From Panacagrimonas sp046594215 (GTDB taxonomy: Bacteria > Pseudomonadota > Gammaproteobacteria > Nevskiales > Nevskiaceae), in the NCBI GenBank assembly GCA_046594215.1, contig JBKJPX010000103.1:10803-74802 (forward strand): a DNA stretch of 64,000 bases, in the 5' to 3' direction. This document shows positions 8,908-17,308 of this stretch, one piece after another (the first letter of the stretch is position 1; every line of letters starts with the position of its first letter). Under the pieces are notes generated by a model. That model did no database searches, was not told where the DNA came from, and saw only the letters and a list, made by a program, of their open reading frames with translations. The position numbers and the translations under genes were made by a program.

Positions 8908-10107
8908 TCACGCGCTTGGCTCGGCCACCGCCCGCGGCTTCATCAGGCCAGGAGGGCCCTCGATCCACAGGATGATCGCCCGCTGCGCCGCGTTCATCAG
9001 CCCGGTCAGCATGTGGGCCGACAGGACGGCCAGCACGACACCGATCGCCGCGTTGCCCCAGTGCCCGAAGGGCAGGACGCGCGTGTTGATGTAGAGCAGC
9101 ACGTCAAGAATCGGGTAGTGCACCAGGTACAGCGCGTAGCTGATTCGTCCGAGGTAGCTCGGCACGCGACTGCGGAAGAACGACGAGGCGCGCGAGCCGG
9201 TACTAAGCAACAGGGCGCCGATAAGGGCCGCTGCGCCAAAGCAGCTCATGATGCTCATCGGTGTCCACTGGAAATAATCGATCGGCACGTCCTGGACGAT
9301 CCAGCGGTAGTACACCTCCGGGATCCCGCTGCCTTGCAGGAAGATCGACATCGCGAGCACGAAGGCGACCAGCGACAGCTGCGCCCAGGACCGGACCTGC
9401 TCCGGGCGCACGCCAGGACGCGAGATCACGTAATGGAAGAACAGCGCGATGCCGATGCCGTAGCCGAACGCGTCGAGGCGATAGGGGAGCAGCGGCGACA
9501 CCACGAGGCCCGACGCGCGCGAGCCAATTCCGATCGCGCAGAAGAGCAGGGCCACGGCGACTTTCATCCAGGGCTTCTTGGCAACGAAGAACAGCACGCC
9601 CCAGATCACGTAGAACTGTTCTTCCAGCGCCAGCGACCACGTGTGGTAGAGGAAGCGCAGGGACGAATTCCAGATCGTCAGCTCGTTTGTCGAGCCGTAC
9701 AGGTCCGTGAACTGCACATAGAACACGTAGGGGATGAGTTCGGTCAGCGAGTAGCGGTGCAACGTAACGTGCGAGCTGGCGAGGTCGATGGCGATCAGCA
9801 GCATCGCGATCGCGAGCAGCAGCGCGTAGTAGCCGGGGAAGATGCGGGCGACGCGTCGCACGTAGAAGTGCTTCATGCGTGAGCCCACGGTCGGCCCCTG
9901 CCATTCCAGCAGTCCGAGCGTGATCAGGAAAGCCGAGAGCGCGAAGAAGCAGTCCATCATCGAGATCAGCCAGAACCCCGGGCGAACGTCGGCGTGTACG
10001 AACACGACACCGAGCGCCAGGATGCCGCGGATACCGAGCAGTTCGGGAAATCGCGGCGTGGCCTGGACGCCCGGCGCGCTGGGAACGGAACCGATCTGAT
10101 TCACCAC
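8908..10107 (-). CDS. Acyltransferase family 3 (OafA/YrhL-like) membrane protein
   Basis: Multi-pass membrane O-acyltransferase of about 399 aa. The N-terminal signature ELLGIRGILALGVVFVHA contains the R-x(n)-H arrangement of the acyltransferase-3 family. DCFFALSAFLITLGLL and the FYVRRVARIFPGYY segment follow, and about ten hydrophobic helices run to the C-terminus (YALYLVHYPILDVLLY). It likely acylates a surface polysaccharide or exported lipid. Two tandem GTG codons (10107 and 10104) are the likely starts, and no strong ribosome-binding site is visible. It lies upstream of and parallel to the GT2 gene, 148 bp apart. The C-terminal SGNH domain found in some relatives is absent. Confidence 0.87.
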   Translation of the reverse strand: MVNQIGSVPSAPGVQATPRFPELLGIRGILALGVVFVHADVRPGFWLISMMDCFFALSAFLITLGLLEWQGPTVGSRMKHFYVRRVARIFPGYYALLLAIAMLLIAIDLASSHVTLHRYSLTELIPYVFYVQFTDLYGSTNELTIWNSSLRFLYHTWSLALEEQFYVIWGVLFFVAKKPWMKVAVALLFCAIGIGSRASGLVVSPLLPYRLDAFGYGIGIALFFHYVISRPGVRPEQVRSWAQLSLVAFVLAMSIFLQGSGIPEVYYRWIVQDVPIDYFQWTPMSIMSCFGAAALIGALLLSTGSRASSFFRSRVPSYLGRISYALYLVHYPILDVLLYINTRVLPFGHWGNAAIGVVLAVLSAHMLTGLMNAAQRAIILWIEGPPGLMKPRAVAEPSA

Positions 10108-10322
10108 AATGCGCGTGTCTGGAGCCGTTCCGCCGTGAAACCGCGAGCCGGGCGCTGCCCGGAGAGATTCGAGTCGCGCCCAACGTCCTCGGGCGGTGTT
10201 CCATGGTTCGATGTCGCATACAGGCCGTCAAGCCCGCGCAATGACGTAATGCACGTTGCCGGCGCGGCCGGTGGCAGAATGGCCCCGCCGCCCAGTCGCG
10301 GCTCTGACCGCCGTCGCCAGAC

Positions 10323-11387
10323 ATGACCGCCACGATCGATCGCGAAGCCCCCGTCCTCGTCACCGGCGCCAGCGGCTACATCGCCAGCTGGATCGTCAAA
10401 TACCTGCTCGAAGACGGCCGCACCGTTCATGCCACGGTGCGCGATCCCTCGAAGAAGTCGAGCGTCGGGCATCTCGAGACGATCGCGGCCAAGTCCGGCG
10501 GAAAGCTGAAATTCTTCAAGGCCGAGCTGCTCGAGCAGGGCAGTTACGACGCTGCGGCCCAGGATTGCGAGCTAGTGATGCACACGGCCTCGCCGTTCAT
10601 CATCGGCGGCTTCGCCGATGCCAACGAAGCGCTCGTGCGACCGGCGGTGGAGGGCACGCGCAACGTGCTCGAGACCTGCAATCGCACCGCGAGCGTCAAG
10701 CGGGTGGTCCTCACCACGAGCATCGCGGCCGTGTTCGGCGACAACCAGGACCTCAGGAAGATCAAGGGCGGCGTGTTCAACGAAGAGCACTGGAACACCT
10801 CGAGCTCCGTCGCCCACCAGCCCTATTCCTACTCCAAGGTCGCCGCCGAACGGGAGGCCTGGAAGATCGCCAAGGCGCAGCAGCGATGGGACCTGGTCTG
10901 CATCAACCCGGCGTTCGTGCTCGGCCCATCGCTGACCAAGGTCAGCGCCTCGACGAGCATCGAGACGATCCAGAACCTGGGCAGCGGCAAGCTGCGCGCT
11001 GGCGTGCCGCGACTGCTGTTCAGCCTGGTCGACGTGCGCGACGTCGCCAAGGCCCACATCCTGGCCGGCGACACGCCGGGCGCGAACGGTCGCCACATCA
11101 TCGCGGCCCGCGAGGCCTCGCTGCTCGACATGGCGAAGATCCTGGCGCGGAAGTTTCCGAAGTACCCCTTTCCGAAGATGGAAGTGCCGAAGCTCGCGGC
11201 CTGGCTGTTCGGGCCGATCTCGTCGGGCATCTCGCGCAAGTTCGTCAGCACGAACGTCGGCTGGCCGCTAAAGCTCGACAACTCGCGCAGCAAGCGCGAA
11301 CTGGGGCTCAAGTACCGTCCTATCGAGACAACGCTCGCCGAGCACTTCCAGCAGCTGATCGACGACGGGCTGCTCAAGGCCCGTTGA
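10323..11387 (+). CDS. NAD(P)-dependent epimerase/reductase, extended SDR (aldehyde or dihydroflavonol reductase-like)
   Basis: Extended short-chain dehydrogenase of 354 aa. The Rossmann motif GASGYIASW is near residue 16, HTASPF and the strand VVLTTSIAAVFG follow, and the catalytic YSYSK is at 168-172. The overall pattern resembles dihydroflavonol-4-reductase or cinnamoyl-CoA/aldehyde reductases more than sugar epimerases. It probably reduces or oxidises a small carbonyl/alcohol. It ends convergently against the flavin monooxygenase, with a 28-bp perfect palindrome between the two. The substrate is unknown; a ketone/alcohol partner role for the monooxygenase is inference from position. Confidence 0.85.
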   Translation: MTATIDREAPVLVTGASGYIASWIVKYLLEDGRTVHATVRDPSKKSSVGHLETIAAKSGGKLKFFKAELLEQGSYDAAAQDCELVMHTASPFIIGGFADANEALVRPAVEGTRNVLETCNRTASVKRVVLTTSIAAVFGDNQDLRKIKGGVFNEEHWNTSSSVAHQPYSYSKVAAEREAWKIAKAQQRWDLVCINPAFVLGPSLTKVSASTSIETIQNLGSGKLRAGVPRLLFSLVDVRDVAKAHILAGDTPGANGRHIIAAREASLLDMAKILARKFPKYPFPKMEVPKLAAWLFGPISSGISRKFVSTNVGWPLKLDNSRSKRELGLKYRPIETTLAEHFQQLIDDGLLKAR

Positions 11388-11393
11388 GCAATG

Positions 11394-11421
11394 CCCGCAG
11401 TCCCCGGCCGGGGACTGCGGG
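11394..11421. terminator. 28-bp perfect palindrome between convergent genes (probable bidirectional terminator)
   Basis: Arms CCCGCAGTCCCCGG and its exact reverse complement meet with no spacer. The structure lies six bases after the SDR stop and ends 13 bases before the monooxygenase stop. Position and symmetry suit a two-way terminator, though there is no T-tract on either side. Confidence 0.55.
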
Positions 11422-11434
11422 ACTGTTGCGGTCC

Positions 11435-12928
11435 TCAGGCCGCCAGGGACAGGGGCTCGTCCACAGCCGTTGAGGCCGCGCCGAACTGCAGCACCCCGTC
11501 GTCGATGGGGTCTTGCAGCAGCATCGGGCGGTCCGACTCAAGGTTGTGCGTAACCGTCCATGGCGCCTTGCTGCCTTGGCGCATGATCTTTTGCTTGCCG
11601 CGCTTCACGTAGCCCGATCGCAGCGAGCCGAAGATCGACTCTTCGCTCGTGCAGTTGTCGAGGTCGACGGGCGTGGCGACCTCGAGACCCTTCTGGTCGA
11701 GGTAGTTGATGAGCCGGCAGACGTAGGCCGAGGACAGGTCCGCCTTCATCGTCCAGCTCAGGTTCGTGTAGCCCACGATCGCCGCCATGTTCGGCAGGTC
11801 CTCGAGCATCACGGCCTTGTACATCTTCTTCTCCTCGACGTGATGCACCTGGCCGTCGACGCGTACTTCCATGCCGCCAAAGGTCTGCATCTGCAGGCCC
11901 GTGGCCGTCACGACGATATCGGCCTTGAGTTCCTCCCCCGAGACCAGGCGGATGCCGTTGGGGGTGAACGTGTCGATGTGATCGGTGACGACCGAGGCCT
12001 GGCCGCTGCGCAGCACCCTGAACAGGTCGCCGTCGGGCACCGCGCACAGGCGCTCGTCCCAGGGGTTGTAGTTCGGGGTGAAATGCTTCATGTCGAAGTC
12101 GGGGCCGAGCTGCTTGGCGACCTCGCCCTGCAGCAGCTTGCGCATGGCCTTGGGCCAGCGCTGCGCCGCCTTGTAGCTCCAGCGGTAGAACTTGATGTTG
12201 CGCAGCCGCGTGAGGCGATGCGTCCACTTCTCGGGCAGGAACCTCTGCAGCACCTCGGTGATCTTGTCGTGGTTGGGCAGGCTGAATACGTAGGAAGGCG
12301 AACGCTGCAGCATGGTGACGTGCGCGGCCTTTTCCGCCATCGACGGCACCAGCGTCACGGCGGTTGCGCCGCTGCCGATCACGACGACGCGCTTTCCGGC
12401 GTAGTCGAGGTGCTCGGGCCAGAACTGCGGGTGGATGCGCGTGCCCTTGAACTGCTCGATGCCAGGGAATTCGGGCAGGTAGCCGCCGTCGTAGTTGTAG
12501 TACCCCGTGCCCATCACGACGAAGCGCGCCGTGACCTCGCGGGTCTGGCCGCTGGATTCGTGGAGGGCGGTGAGGGTCCAACGACGACGCGCGCTCGACC
12601 AGTCGGCGCGCTGCACCTTGAGGCCGTACTGGATCTTCTGGTCCACGCCGAACTCGCGCGCGGTGTCGCCGATGTACTGTCGGATGGATGGGCCGTCGGC
12701 GAGCACCTTGAGACTGCGCCAGGGACGGAAGCCGAAGCCGAACGTGAACATGTCGGAGTCCGAGCGGATGCCGGGGTAGCGGAACAGGTCCCAGGTGCCG
12801 CCCAGCGATTCGCGCCGCTCGAGGATCGTGATCCGCTTCCCGGGGCACTCGCGGCTGAGCTGGCAGGCCATGCCGACGCCGGAAAGGCCGGCACCGATGA
12901 TCAGCACGTCGTAATGGGGCAAATCCAT
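11435..12928 (-). CDS. Flavin-containing monooxygenase, Baeyer-Villiger type
   Basis: FAD/NADPH monooxygenase of 497 aa that inserts oxygen next to a ketone or onto a soft heteroatom. The ATG at 12928 has a GAGGAGA ribosome-binding site eight bases upstream; the longer open frame is non-coding. Seen: FAD motif GAGLSG at 12-17, the Baeyer-Villiger fingerprint FKGTRIHPQFWP at residues 160-171 (F-x-G-x3-H-x3-W-P), and NADPH motif VIGSGATA at 183-190. It resembles the EthA/AlmA-like branch of long-chain or aryl ketone oxidisers (inference). It is transcribed away from an AraC regulator whose start is about 145 bp upstream, a classic activator/target layout. Confidence 0.87.
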   Translation of the reverse strand: MDLPHYDVLIIGAGLSGVGMACQLSRECPGKRITILERRESLGGTWDLFRYPGIRSDSDMFTFGFGFRPWRSLKVLADGPSIRQYIGDTAREFGVDQKIQYGLKVQRADWSSARRRWTLTALHESSGQTREVTARFVVMGTGYYNYDGGYLPEFPGIEQFKGTRIHPQFWPEHLDYAGKRVVVIGSGATAVTLVPSMAEKAAHVTMLQRSPSYVFSLPNHDKITEVLQRFLPEKWTHRLTRLRNIKFYRWSYKAAQRWPKAMRKLLQGEVAKQLGPDFDMKHFTPNYNPWDERLCAVPDGDLFRVLRSGQASVVTDHIDTFTPNGIRLVSGEELKADIVVTATGLQMQTFGGMEVRVDGQVHHVEEKKMYKAVMLEDLPNMAAIVGYTNLSWTMKADLSSAYVCRLINYLDQKGLEVATPVDLDNCTSEESIFGSLRSGYVKRGKQKIMRQGSKAPWTVTHNLESDRPMLLQDPIDDGVLQFGAASTAVDEPLSLAA

Positions 12929-13019
12929 GGTCCGTTTCTCCTCGGAGTGTCGCTGTTGGGTCGGGAGCGGCGGTCGCGCTGCTCGATGACGCCATCGTGC
13001 GCCTGTAGTCGCGATAAAA

Positions 13020-13061
13020 CTTGATCGATCGCGCGGAATACTTGACCCTGCGCGCGGAATC
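13020..13061. promoter_or_regulatory. Tandem 21-bp direct repeat, candidate AraC-type operator
   Basis: Two adjacent 21-base units each begin CTTGA and carry CGCGCGGAAT at positions 11-20; 16 of 21 positions are identical. A 21-bp period is two DNA turns, the spacing used by AraC-family dimers. The pair lies between the divergent monooxygenase and AraC genes. It ends 12 bases before the regulator start, and a possible -10-like TTTTATC lies on the monooxygenase side. It could serve both activation of the monooxygenase and autoregulation. Confidence 0.6.
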
Positions 13062-13073
13062 CCGGAGACGGTC

Positions 13074-14120
13074 ATGGCCGGCTACTACGTCCGCAGCGCC
13101 ATTCTGGTCGGTTCCATTCCCTTGCTCGCGGAACGGGGTGCGGACGCCCTGGATCTGGCGCACTCGATAGGCATCGATGCCGCGGCGCTGACCGACCCGG
13201 ACATCCCGGTGCCCGCGGTGCAGATCCTGGAGTTCTACGAGCGCGCTGCGCGGATGGCGGACTGTCCGACCTTCGGTCTGCGCATGGCCACGCGCACCGG
13301 CATGGCCGTCGTCGGGCCGCTGTGGATCCTGCTGCGGCAGGCGCAGACGCTGCAGCAGATGGTGGAAGACCTCGCGGCGCACTTCGATCTCTATACGCGC
13401 GCCGCGATCGTGAGGCTGCGCCGCGTCGGCAAGGATGTGCTGCTGACCTGGGGCATGGCAGGAGACGCCGACCGCACCGAGGTGCAGATGGCCGAGTTCT
13501 CGCTGGCCGTTTTGTGTGCCGAGCTACGGCGGCACGCGCCGGCGGGTTGGGAGCCGGCCTCGGTGCGTTTCCGCCACACCGCGCCGCGCGATCGCGCGCC
13601 GCTGCGCCGGGTGTTCGGCGCGAACCTGAGCTTCGACCAGGCCGAAAACGGCATCTTCATCGAGCGGCGCGTGCTCGACCAGCCGCTGCGCGCATCGGGG
13701 TCGCGCACGCGCACCCTGCTGAGTCACGTGCTTCGTCAGGGCGAGGCCGCCAGCGATCCCGGCCTGTTGTCGCGCGCCGGTGCGGTGGTGCGCGCGATGC
13801 TGCCGTATAGCCGCTGCACCCTGCAGGACTTGAGCCGAGCGCTCGGCATGGCGCCGCGAACCCTGCAGGAGCATCTGCAGGCGCAGGGCAGCAGCTTCCA
13901 GCAGATCCGCGACGCGGCGCGCGCGGACCTCGCGGGGCGTTACCTGCGCGAATCGCGGATGAGCCTTTCGCAGGTCGCGGATGTGCTGGGATACGCAGAG
14001 CTCAGCGTGTTCAGCCGCTGCTTTCGGCGCTGGCACGGCGTTTCGGCGCGCCGGTGGCGTACCGAGGCCCGCGCCCGCGACGGTGCCGTGCCCGAGCGTG
14101 AGATGCCCCAGTCGCGGTGA
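13074..14120 (+). CDS. AraC-family transcriptional regulator (arabinose_bd-type N-terminus)
   Basis: Regulator of 348 aa. The N-terminal about 200 residues match the ligand-sensing domain of OruR/ArgR-like AraC proteins (AARMADCPTFGLRMATRTG; GPLWILLRQAQTL; FRHTAPRD). The C-terminal helix-turn-helix pair covers about residues 240-330 (LQDLSRALGMAPRTLQEHLQ and SLSQVADVLGYAELSVFSRCFRRWHG). The same architecture recurs in the AraC gene at 42845. It likely senses a lipophilic or aromatic compound and controls the divergent monooxygenase through the tandem repeats in the shared promoter. The effector is unknown. Confidence 0.9.
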   Translation: MAGYYVRSAILVGSIPLLAERGADALDLAHSIGIDAAALTDPDIPVPAVQILEFYERAARMADCPTFGLRMATRTGMAVVGPLWILLRQAQTLQQMVEDLAAHFDLYTRAAIVRLRRVGKDVLLTWGMAGDADRTEVQMAEFSLAVLCAELRRHAPAGWEPASVRFRHTAPRDRAPLRRVFGANLSFDQAENGIFIERRVLDQPLRASGSRTRTLLSHVLRQGEAASDPGLLSRAGAVVRAMLPYSRCTLQDLSRALGMAPRTLQEHLQAQGSSFQQIRDAARADLAGRYLRESRMSLSQVADVLGYAELSVFSRCFRRWHGVSARRWRTEARARDGAVPEREMPQSR

Positions 14121-14321
14121 CCGCCATCAACGCCGACGACCCGCAGGCCTACGCCACGGCATTCGATGCGGCTCAGGGGTCGGCCTGCCAGGCTCCGCAG
14201 TGTGAGGCGATGCCTTGAAAGCAGGCGCCGCCGGCAGCCCCCACTCGGTCGCCGCTGCCAGCAAGACCCGCCGGCGCGTATGCTGCGCGCCGCTTTCCGA
14301 CAGGTTTTTGCAGCGGCACAG

Positions 14322-15008
14322 ATGGGAAATCGCGCGCAGGTGATCGCGGTCGACGGTCCTTCCGGGGTCGGAAAGGGCATGGTCGTGCGCGGCCTGGCGA
14401 AGCGATTGGGCTGGCATCGCCTCGACAGCGGCGCTCTGTACCGGATCCTGGCCCTGTCGGCACAGCATGCCTCGATCGATCTCGCCGATACCGACCGCGT
14501 CGCGTCGCTGGCTGCCCGGCTCGACATCCATTTCGGCGGGAGCACCGAGGAGGACGAGAGCATCGTCGTGAATGGTGTCGATCTTGTGCACCAACTCCGA
14601 TCCGAGACCACCGGCGGGCTCGCCTCGAAGATCGCGACCGCACCCGCGGTTCGCGCGGCCCTGCTGCAGCGTCAGCGTGACTTTCGCGTCGAGCCTGGCC
14701 TGATCGCCGACGGTCGCGACATGGGCACCGTGGTCTTTCCGGATGCCGAGCTAAAGCTGTTCCTGACCGCGAGTGCGGAAGAACGCGCCAGACGGCGTGC
14801 AAATCAGTTGAGCGCACGCGGTCAGGTGGTTAGACTCGCCGACCTTTCAGCGGAGATTCGAGCGCGTGACGAGCGCGATCGAACCCGGGCAGTGGCACCC
14901 CTGGTGCCGGCACCCGACGCCGTCGAGATCGACACCAGTTTTTTGAATCCAGCTCAAGTATTTGAACGGATTGACGAACTTCTGAAGACCCGAGGCTTGT
15001 TCCGCTGA
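14322..15008 (+). CDS. cmk: Cytidylate kinase
   Basis: Phosphorylates CMP/dCMP with ATP. With the ATG at 14322 it has 228 aa, the family norm. The P-loop GPSGVGKG is at residues 12-19, followed by the CMP-binding LDSGALYR, and GRDMGTVVFPDAELKLFLTAS and the LID segment RARRRANQL lie downstream. An upstream in-frame ATG at 14280 would add 14 residues without an obvious ribosome-binding site. In relatives cmk follows aroA directly; here the two are 11.4 kb apart. Its stop codon lies inside the stem of a terminator-like hairpin ahead of rpsA. Confidence 0.94.
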   Translation: MGNRAQVIAVDGPSGVGKGMVVRGLAKRLGWHRLDSGALYRILALSAQHASIDLADTDRVASLAARLDIHFGGSTEEDESIVVNGVDLVHQLRSETTGGLASKIATAPAVRAALLQRQRDFRVEPGLIADGRDMGTVVFPDAELKLFLTASAEERARRRANQLSARGQVVRLADLSAEIRARDERDRTRAVAPLVPAPDAVEIDTSFLNPAQVFERIDELLKTRGLFR

Positions 15009-15043
15009 CGCCGACCCGCAAGGGAAGGCGTCAGTTTCGTTTT
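15005..15043 (+). terminator. Terminator-like hairpin overlapping the cmk stop
   Basis: CTGACGCC and GGCGTCAG form a perfect 8-bp stem with a 14-base loop, followed by TTTCGTTTT. The cmk TGA is in the left arm. It could separate cmk from the highly expressed rpsA or attenuate read-through. The remaining 110 bp before rpsA would then hold the rpsA promoter and leader. Confidence 0.5.
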
Positions 15044-15153
15044 GGCGGTCGAGAAAAGTTTCGAAAGTGGTACGGGGGCTGCACCGGAGCAGCCTCATAC
15101 ATCTACCCGTTCTGCCCGATCCGGTGCGCGGCAGTCAGTTCAGTGAGTCCTTA

Positions 15154-16836
15154 ATGATCGAAAGTTTTGCGGAGCTTTTTGAAGCAAGCGTGAAGGCAGG
15201 CCAGTCGATGCAGCCTGGCACCATCGTCAACGCTATCGTGCTGGCAGTTAAACCCGACGTGGTCATCGTCGATGCCGGCCTCAAGTCCGAAGGCGTGATT
15301 CCCCTGGCGGAATTCATGGTCGACGGCGAGATCAGGGTCGCGGTAGGCGATCAGGTCGAAGTAGCGCTTGAAACCGTCGAAGACGGCTTCGGCGAAACCA
15401 AATTCAGCAAGGAAAAGGCCGAGCGGATCAAGACCTGGGAACGCCTGAACAAGGCTTTCGAGGGCAAGGAAACCGTCATCGGCATCATGACCGGCAAGGT
15501 CAAGGGCGGCTTCACGGTCGACATCGGGACCGTCCGCGCCTTCCTCCCCGGTTCGCTGGTCGATGTCCGCCCCGTGCGCGACACGTCCTACCTCGAAGGC
15601 AAGCCGCTCGAGTTCAAGGTCATCAAGCTCGACCGCCTCCGCAACAACGTCGTCGTGTCGCGTCGCGAAGTACTGGAAGCCGAGTACAGCGCCGAGCGTG
15701 ACTCGCTGCTCCAGAACCTCCAGGAAGGCGTGGTGCTCAAGGGCGTGGTCAAAAATCTCGTCGAGTACGGTGCGTTCGTGGACCTCGGCGGCATCGACGG
15801 TCTGCTCCACATCACCGACATGACCTGGAAGCGCATCAAGGATCCGTCCGAAGTCGTGCAGGTGGGTGCGGAAATCGAAGTGAAGGTCCTCAAGTACGAC
15901 CGCGAGCGTCGCCGCGTGTCGCTGGGTCTCAAGCAGCTCGGCGCCGACCCCTGGGTCGACATCGCCCGCCGTTACCCCGAGAAGACCCGCATGTTCGGCA
16001 AGGTCACGAACATCACCGACTACGGTGCGTTCGTCGAGATCGAGCCGGGCGTTGAAGGCCTGGTCCACGTGTCGGAAATGGACTGGACCAACAAGAACAT
16101 CAACCCAGGCAAGGCTGTGACCATCGGCCAGGAAGTCGAGGTGATGATCCTCGACATCGACGAGGAGCGTCGCCGCATCTCGCTGGGCATGAAGCAGTGC
16201 GTGCCCAACCCTTGGGAAGAGTTCGCGCAGAACTTCCAGAAGGGCGACAAGGTGCACGGCCAGATCAAGTCGATCACCGATTTCGGCATCTTCATCGGCC
16301 TCAACGGCGGCATCGACGGCCTCGTGCATCTTTCAGACCTGGACTGGAACGACGACGGCGCCAACGCCGTGCGCCGCTACTCGAAGGGCATGGAACTGGA
16401 CGCGGTGGTGCTGGCGATCGACGCGGCCCGCGAGCGCATCTCGCTGGGCGTCAAGCAGGTTGCGCAGGATCCGCTCACGCAGTTCATGGCGGAAAACCAG
16501 AAGGGCGTCATCGTGAAGGGTACGGTCAAGACCGTCGAGCAGCGTGGAGCGGTCATCGACCTGGGCAACGGTGTCGAGGGCTACATCAAGGCCAACGACC
16601 TGTCGCGCGAGAAGCTGGAAGACGCCCGCACGGTGCTCAAGGACGGCGACACGCTGGAAGCGCGCTTCATCGGCGTGGATCGCAAGAACCGCATCGTGAG
16701 CCTCTCGGTTCGCGAGAAGGAGATCCAGGAAGAAGCCGAGGTGGTGGCCGAGTACAGCCGCAACGCCTCGACCGGCCGTACCAGCCTGGGCGACATCCTC
16801 AAGCAGCAGATCGGCGGTGGAAACGAAAATCCGTAA
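15154..16836 (+). CDS. rpsA: 30S ribosomal protein S1
   Basis: RNA-binding ribosomal protein that recruits mRNA to the 30S subunit. It has 560 aa from ATG 15154 (MIESFAELFE, matching the usual N-terminus; E. coli S1 has 557). Six S1 OB-fold repeats are visible, marked by recurring G-x-V...YGAFV-L/I...G-x-x-GL-x-H-x-S/T-D patterns such as DYGAFVEIEPGVEGLVH and DFGIFIGLNGGIDGLVH. Repeats 1-2 are divergent and bind the ribosome. The last residues, LKQQIGGGNENP, are notable because a second copy of the LKQQIGGG coding sequence lies 1.24 kb downstream. This suggests the 3' end was rebuilt by an insertion. Confidence 0.97.
   Translation: MIESFAELFEASVKAGQSMQPGTIVNAIVLAVKPDVVIVDAGLKSEGVIPLAEFMVDGEIRVAVGDQVEVALETVEDGFGETKFSKEKAERIKTWERLNKAFEGKETVIGIMTGKVKGGFTVDIGTVRAFLPGSLVDVRPVRDTSYLEGKPLEFKVIKLDRLRNNVVVSRREVLEAEYSAERDSLLQNLQEGVVLKGVVKNLVEYGAFVDLGGIDGLLHITDMTWKRIKDPSEVVQVGAEIEVKVLKYDRERRRVSLGLKQLGADPWVDIARRYPEKTRMFGKVTNITDYGAFVEIEPGVEGLVHVSEMDWTNKNINPGKAVTIGQEVEVMILDIDEERRRISLGMKQCVPNPWEEFAQNFQKGDKVHGQIKSITDFGIFIGLNGGIDGLVHLSDLDWNDDGANAVRRYSKGMELDAVVLAIDAARERISLGVKQVAQDPLTQFMAENQKGVIVKGTVKTVEQRGAVIDLGNGVEGYIKANDLSREKLEDARTVLKDGDTLEARFIGVDRKNRIVSLSVREKEIQEEAEVVAEYSRNASTGRTSLGDILKQQIGGGNENP
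16798..16820 (+). repeat. Left copy of 23-bp rpsA-tail repeat (possible attachment site)
   Basis: The segment begins CTCAAGCAGCAGAT inside rpsA and codes for LKQQIGG. It matches 21 of 23 bases of the copy at 18041-18063 in the same orientation. Together the two copies flank an AT-richer islet, as expected if DNA integrated into the end of rpsA and restored the reading frame. Confidence 0.6.
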
Positions 16837-16920
16837 AATCGTTTACGATCAAGGTGTTATCCAGTTATCTGGCTAGCGCCTTTGTCTACAAGTTCTACAA
16901 ATCAGTACTAGTAGTCGAGA

Positions 16921-16957
16921 AGCTCCGAGGGGTCATCCTTCGGAGCTTTTTTTCTTA
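16921..16957 (+). terminator. Intrinsic terminator downstream of rpsA
   Basis: AGCTCCGAGGG pairs with CCTTCGGAGCT (11 bp including one G-T) around a 5-base loop, followed by a run of eight T and further T-rich sequence. It is a textbook factor-independent terminator, 85 bases after the rpsA stop and inside the putative islet. Confidence 0.85.
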
Positions 16958-16987
16958 TTTTCTTTAAGGTATGAGGGCGGTGTAAGC

Positions 16988-17224
16988 GTGCTCACGGCAA
17001 TAAAAAATCGAATGCTGAAGTGGTATTACGGGACCTACGTTCCGCTCCCCGAAAATGACCCCAACAGCGCAGTGGTTTTCATTGGACCCGGCTTCAACGT
17101 CCAGCCACCTTTAGCCCGGCTCCTACGAACTCTAGGATTGTTTTACCTCCGCCATTGGCAATGGTTGTGGGGTACCGCCATTGCCTCGGCTAGCTTGGTC
17201 ATAGCGTTGCGTGCATTGAAATAG
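16988..17224 (+). CDS. Small membrane protein, unknown function
   Basis: Predicted 78-aa protein from a GTG start (an internal ATG at codon 9 is an alternative). The N-terminal half is polar (VPLPENDPNSAVVFIGPGFN). The C-terminal half carries RLLRTLGLFYLRHWQWLWG and then one clear hydrophobic segment ending in LRALK, so it is probably a single-pass inner-membrane protein with its tail in the cytoplasm. The RHWQWL motif is familiar from small uncharacterised proteobacterial proteins, but I cannot name a family. It lies in the AT-richer islet, 84 bp before the next ORF. Coding is supported by the coherent hydrophobic pattern, not by homology. Confidence 0.5.
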   Translation: MLTAIKNRMLKWYYGTYVPLPENDPNSAVVFIGPGFNVQPPLARLLRTLGLFYLRHWQWLWGTAIASASLVIALRALK

Positions 17225-17308
17225 CTTTCGCTCGATTCCCATTCCGAAAAACACGCCGCTTAGCCAGGCCAGTCCGTACGCGATGAAAAACATTGTGACG
17301 TTCGTCAA

